Source: an uncultured Lachnospiraceae bacterium
GTDB lineage: Bacteria; Bacillota_A; Clostridia; Lachnospirales; Lachnospiraceae
Assembly: GCA_949957035.1 (NCBI GenBank)
Contig: CATLIP010000175.1
Span: forward strand, 1-5,392
Length of the DNA: 5,392 bases
Direction of reading: 5' to 3'
The position numbers and the translations under genes are program-made. Numbering within the stretch: the first letter of the stretch is position 1; the number at the start of each line of letters is the position of its first letter. Under the pieces are notes generated by a model, which ran no database searches, was not told where the DNA came from, and worked only from the letters and a program-made list of their open reading frames with translations. Shown piece by piece: positions 1 to 5,392 of the stretch.

Positions 1-2
1 AT

Positions 3-4633
<4,631 letters not shown>

Positions 4634-4640
4634 GAGGGTA

Positions 4641-4683
4641 AATCCTCGCAAGTCTTGAAAAATCAGGGCTTGCGGGGATTTTT
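4641..4683 (+). terminator. Intrinsic terminator of the lacZ-guaA unit
   Basis: An 18-bp stem pairs AATCCTCGCAAGTCTTGA (4641-4658) with TCAGGGCTTGCGGGGATT (4663-4680) around an AAAA loop, and a T-run follows at 4679-4683. The three non-Watson-Crick positions are all U-G pairs in the plus-strand RNA but would be A-C mismatches in a minus-strand RNA. There is no U-run on the other side. It therefore acts for guaA and not for the convergent regulator gene. Confidence 0.92.
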
Positions 4684-4693
4684 AAATTGGCAG

Positions 4694-4711
4694 TGGGTAC
4701 GATTTGGGTAC
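4694..4711. repeat. Tandem TGGGTAC direct repeats between guaA and the regulator
   Basis: Two exact 7-bp copies of TGGGTAC (4694-4700 and 4705-4711) are separated by GATT, giving an 11-bp period, about one turn of the helix. Spacing of this kind is typical of paired protein-binding sites. In this place it could mark arm-type integrase sites at the end of an element, or operator half-sites. A T-run (4714-4720) follows. The sequence is seen directly; the role is inferred. Confidence 0.5.
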
Positions 4712-4718
4712 AGTTTTT

Positions 4719-5279
4719 TTAATCCAGCTTATTGTTTATCAAACGGTGTTCTGTATCCTCCATAACCTGATCGTGGAGCTGCTGGATGTTCAGATCGAAA
4801 AAGGCATCTCCATGCTGTTCAGGGTAAGTGTCCATCCAGCGGTCATAATCCGCTTCGGCTTTAATGAGAGCCTCCCCACGTTTTTTTGCATCTTTTATTT
4901 CATTGCATTTTTCTACATCTTCTAAAAATTTCTCGTAACGCTGGCACCATGCGTTCATCAGCGTCAGGGTTTCAAAACGTATTCCGACTGTATCATTGCC
5001 TTCCTCGTCTTTGCACTCGAAAAGGTGTCCGTTGTACTGGCGGGCAATCTGGAATAGGCGGTGCATGGCTTTAATCATGTCAAAATCGGAATTTTCCAGT
5101 ACCTCCGGATTGACAGCAAGGGCATCTGCTATTTTTTCAAGGGATGATGGCTTGGGGTTGCGCCTGCCGCTTTCGTAGGCGCGGATATAGGCTTCGCTTG
5201 CGCCCACTAATTCGCCTAACTGCTTCTGGGTAAGGCCACGCTCTTTGCGGATGCGGCGTATATTTTCTCCAACGGTCAT
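4719..5279 (-). CDS. XRE-family helix-turn-helix transcriptional regulator with a C-terminal region of unknown type
   Basis: A 186-residue soluble protein. Residues 5-60 form a Cro/C1-type helix-turn-helix: ENIRRIRKERGLTQKQLGELVG, then the recognition helix around ASEAYIRAYESGRRNPKPSSLEKIADAL, matching the family pattern (LTQ..LA...G.S...I...E.G...P....L..IA.AL). Residues 65-186 are mainly helical and charged, with FDMIKAMHRLFQIARQYNGHLFE, a short GNDTVGIRF strand, a WCQRYEKFLEDVEKC helix and a DRWMDTYPEQHGDAFFDLN tail. I recognise no enzyme or ligand motif there; this half may serve dimerisation or sensing. The start is ATG with AGGAGG seven bases upstream. The gene is convergent with guaA and divergent from a strong promoter at the right edge, an arrangement typical of repressors of phage, conjugative element or toxin-antitoxin modules. 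It may repress both that promoter and itself. No obvious terminator follows it. Confidence 0.9.
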   Translation of the reverse strand: MTVGENIRRIRKERGLTQKQLGELVGASEAYIRAYESGRRNPKPSSLEKIADALAVNPEVLENSDFDMIKAMHRLFQIARQYNGHLFECKDEEGNDTVGIRFETLTLMNAWCQRYEKFLEDVEKCNEIKDAKKRGEALIKAEADYDRWMDTYPEQHGDAFFDLNIQQLHDQVMEDTEHRLINNKLD

Positions 5280-5286
5280 AAGTCTG

Positions 5287-5292
5287 CCTCCT
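5287..5292 (-). promoter_or_regulatory. Ribosome binding site of the XRE regulator gene
   Basis: On the minus strand this reads AGGAGG, seven bases before the ATG (5279-5277). It fixes the start codon of the regulator. Confidence 0.85.
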
Positions 5293-5299
5293 GTAAAAT

Positions 5300-5322
5300 T
5301 TTAGCTGTATATTTGCGCTAAA
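5300..5322. promoter_or_regulatory. Inverted repeat, candidate operator for the XRE regulator
   Basis: TTTAGC (5300-5305) and GCTAAA (5317-5322) are exact inverted arms with an 11-base spacer. The repeat lies between the proposed -10 of the regulator promoter and its ribosome binding site, overlapping the expected transcription start. That position suits autorepression by a dimeric helix-turn-helix protein. The arms are short, so chance cannot be excluded. Confidence 0.4.
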
Positions 5323-5325
5323 TCA

Positions 5326-5354
5326 ATCATACCATATCAGGAGGAAAAAATAAA
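5326..5354 (-). promoter_or_regulatory. Extended -10 promoter for the XRE regulator gene
   Basis: The minus strand reads TGGTATGAT, a TGn-extended -10 with TATGAT at 5331-5326. A weak -35, TTTATT (5354-5349), sits 17 bases upstream and matches TTGACA at three positions. The extended -10 could compensate. The expected start is near 5319, about 40 bases before the ATG. Confidence 0.5.
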
Positions 5355-5366
5355 GCAAAAAAGATA

Positions 5367-5392
5367 TTGACAAGAAACAAAAGTTACTATAT
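5367..5392 (+). promoter_or_regulatory. Strong divergent promoter, cut by the right window edge
   Basis: A perfect -35, TTGACA (5367-5372), is followed by 17 bases of AT-rich spacer and then TAT at 5390-5392. This is the first half of a -10 box completed outside the window. It points away from the regulator gene, so an unseen rightward gene or operon begins just beyond this window and is the likely target of the XRE protein. Confidence 0.6.

Noticed and set aside
4704..4925. Small hydrophobic plus-strand frame that looks like a membrane peptide or type I toxin
   Set aside because: It is antisense to the charged helical C-terminus of the XRE protein, starts on TTG without a ribosome binding site, and its hydrophobicity follows from reading Glu/Lys codons backwards.
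5339..5344. AGGAGG on the plus strand upstream of the right-edge promoter
   Set aside because: No start codon follows at a usable distance, and it lies upstream of the TTGACA element, so it would not be in that transcript.

Overview
The window looks like chromosomal DNA from a gut-type Firmicute, most likely class Clostridia and plausibly Lachnospiraceae. The grounds are AGGAGG-type ribosome binding sites, a GTG start, a clostridial-looking GuaA, a LacZ-type GH2 beta-galactosidase, and an XRE regulator with an extra C-terminal region. This placement is inferred from protein style and was not searched.

Layout. (1) Positions 3-3089, plus strand: a large GH2 beta-galactosidase (lacZ-like). Its frame is open through the left edge, so the true start is outside the window. 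(2) Positions 3086-4633, plus strand: guaA, glutamine-hydrolysing GMP synthase, complete. It begins on a GTG that overlaps the lacZ stop by four bases, with its ribosome binding site inside the end of lacZ. The two genes therefore look like one transcription unit with possible translational coupling, an unusual pairing of sugar catabolism with purine synthesis. (3) Positions 4641-4683: a strong intrinsic terminator that works for the plus strand only. (4) Positions 4694-4711: two TGGGTAC direct repeats one helical turn apart. (5) Positions 4719-5279, minus strand: an XRE-family DNA-binding regulator, convergent with guaA. (6) Positions 5280-5392: an AT-rich divergent control region. It holds the regulator's ribosome binding site and an extended -10 promoter, an inverted repeat that may be an operator, and a consensus TTGACA promoter element pointing rightward out of the window.

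How the pieces fit. The left 4.6 kb is a metabolic operon closed by a terminator. The right 0.7 kb looks like the edge of a different module: a repressor-type gene facing guaA, and a strong divergent promoter that it probably controls. The 3' end of guaA is a known integration site for mobile elements (Tn5801-like conjugative transposons and other genomic islands). A phage-like regulator and short direct repeats directly after guaA make the left end of an integrated element a reasonable hypothesis. No integrase is visible here and the attachment site cannot be proven from this window. I saw no RNA gene, CRISPR array or insertion sequence.
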